A stretch of 5,646 bases of DNA from JALRHH01 sp964638875 (GTDB lineage: Bacteria; Patescibacteriota; Saccharimonadia; Saccharimonadales; JALRHH01). The DNA lies in contig CAZXBL010000044.1 in the NCBI GenBank assembly GCA_964638875.1, positions 1 to 5,646 on the forward strand, read 5' to 3'. Made by a program: the position numbers and the translations under genes. A model generated the notes under the pieces. It saw only the letters and a program-made list of their open reading frames with translations, was not told the DNA's origin and made no database searches. This document shows positions 5,315 through 5,646 of this stretch, in pieces (the first letter of the stretch is position 1; every line of letters begins with the position of its first letter).

Positions 5315-5646
5315 ATGAGTGAGTCAAAACATATAGGAATAGTTTGCGATGGTCAGTTAGGTCGTATGCTCACTGAAGCAGCAATCCCATTAGGTCATAG
5401 AGTGTCTGTACTTGGGGAGGGTGGAGAGAATAGCCCTGCCGCGCAGGTTGGTGCCACTCAAATCAACGGTAGTATTAAAGACCCTGAAGCCCTCCGCACG
5501 TTAGTTGAGAAGGTTGACGTCACTACGTGGGAGATTGAGCATATTTATGCTATGGGGCTGAAGCGACTAGCTTTTGAACGCTACAATATACAGCCTGGTC
5601 CAGCATCACTCTACACGATACAGGACAAACATCGTCAAAAACTTCA
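5315..5646 (+). CDS. purK: N5-carboxyaminoimidazole ribonucleotide synthetase (PurK), 3'-truncated by window edge
   Basis: PurK uses ATP and bicarbonate to carboxylate aminoimidazole ribonucleotide in de novo purine synthesis; PurE normally acts next. Only the first 110 codons are in the window. They show the N-terminal nucleotide-binding fold of the ATP-grasp family with DGQLGRML (12-19), where relatives have a glycine-rich GGQLGRM. Next comes the PLGHRVSVLG strand, then DVTTWEIEHI in the position of the usual DVVTYEFENV. The QPGPASLYTIQDKHRQKL stretch corresponds to the family's P-x-x-x-L-x-x-x-QDR segment that opens the ATP-grasp domain. The start is fixed by GAGGAG 5 nt upstream. It follows typA on the same strand after 41 bp and may be co-transcribed with it or use its own weak promoter. 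PurT or another ATP-grasp carboxylase is a less likely alternative. Completeness and linkage to purE cannot be judged here. Confidence 0.85.
   Translation, partial: MSESKHIGIVCDGQLGRMLTEAAIPLGHRVSVLGEGGENSPAAQVGATQINGSIKDPEALRTLVEKVDVTTWEIEHIYAMGLKRLAFERYNIQPGPASLYTIQDKHRQKL

Overview
This 5.6 kb window looks like ordinary chromosome from a bacterium with a compact genome. It holds six protein genes (two cut by the window edges), all read with the standard code. No in-frame TGA interrupts any of them, and every visible stop is TAG or TAA. The best guess at origin is the Candidate Phyla Radiation (Patescibacteria), possibly Saccharibacteria. This rests on the winged-helix/Nudix protein, interlocking gene ends, very short or absent mRNA leaders and the general look of TypA, MetK and RarA. 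It is recognition from memory, not a database match, and is held with moderate confidence. No mobile element, CRISPR array, tRNA, rRNA or phage gene was seen.

Layout from left to right: the C-terminal two thirds of S-adenosylmethionine synthetase metK (+, 1-720); an HD-domain phosphohydrolase of the YfbR/HDDC2 type (-, 717-1412); a 106-bp divergent control region rich in inverted and direct repeats; a winged-helix plus Nudix protein (+, 1519-2181); the AAA+ ATPase rarA/mgsA (-, 2178-3356); a 90-bp divergent control region; the ribosome-associated GTPase typA/bipA (+, 3447-5273); and the first 110 codons of purK (+, from 5315). Strand switches at each of the first four gene junctions. Both convergent junctions overlap by exactly 4 bp, with the two stop codons interlocked and no convincing terminator between them.

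Most products are housekeeping: SAM synthesis, nucleotide-pool control, replication-fork maintenance, ribosome assembly and stress response, and purine synthesis. The HD phosphohydrolase and the winged-helix/Nudix protein are divergent neighbours, both from nucleotide-processing families, and share a small repeat-rich control region. They may form a nucleotide-sensing pair in which the Nudix protein, whose Nudix box departs from consensus, acts as a regulator. That is an inference.

The strongest unexplained signal is in the typA leader. A perfect 7-bp GC-rich hairpin followed by six T residues, the form of an intrinsic terminator, ends exactly at the typA start codon. It lies downstream of a good extended -10 promoter. 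Other points are near-leaderless starts for the Nudix gene and rarA, contrasted with clear Shine-Dalgarno sites for the HD gene and purK, and a C-terminal Asp-Leu-Asp-Leu-Phe on a shortened RarA that resembles a sliding-clamp-binding motif.
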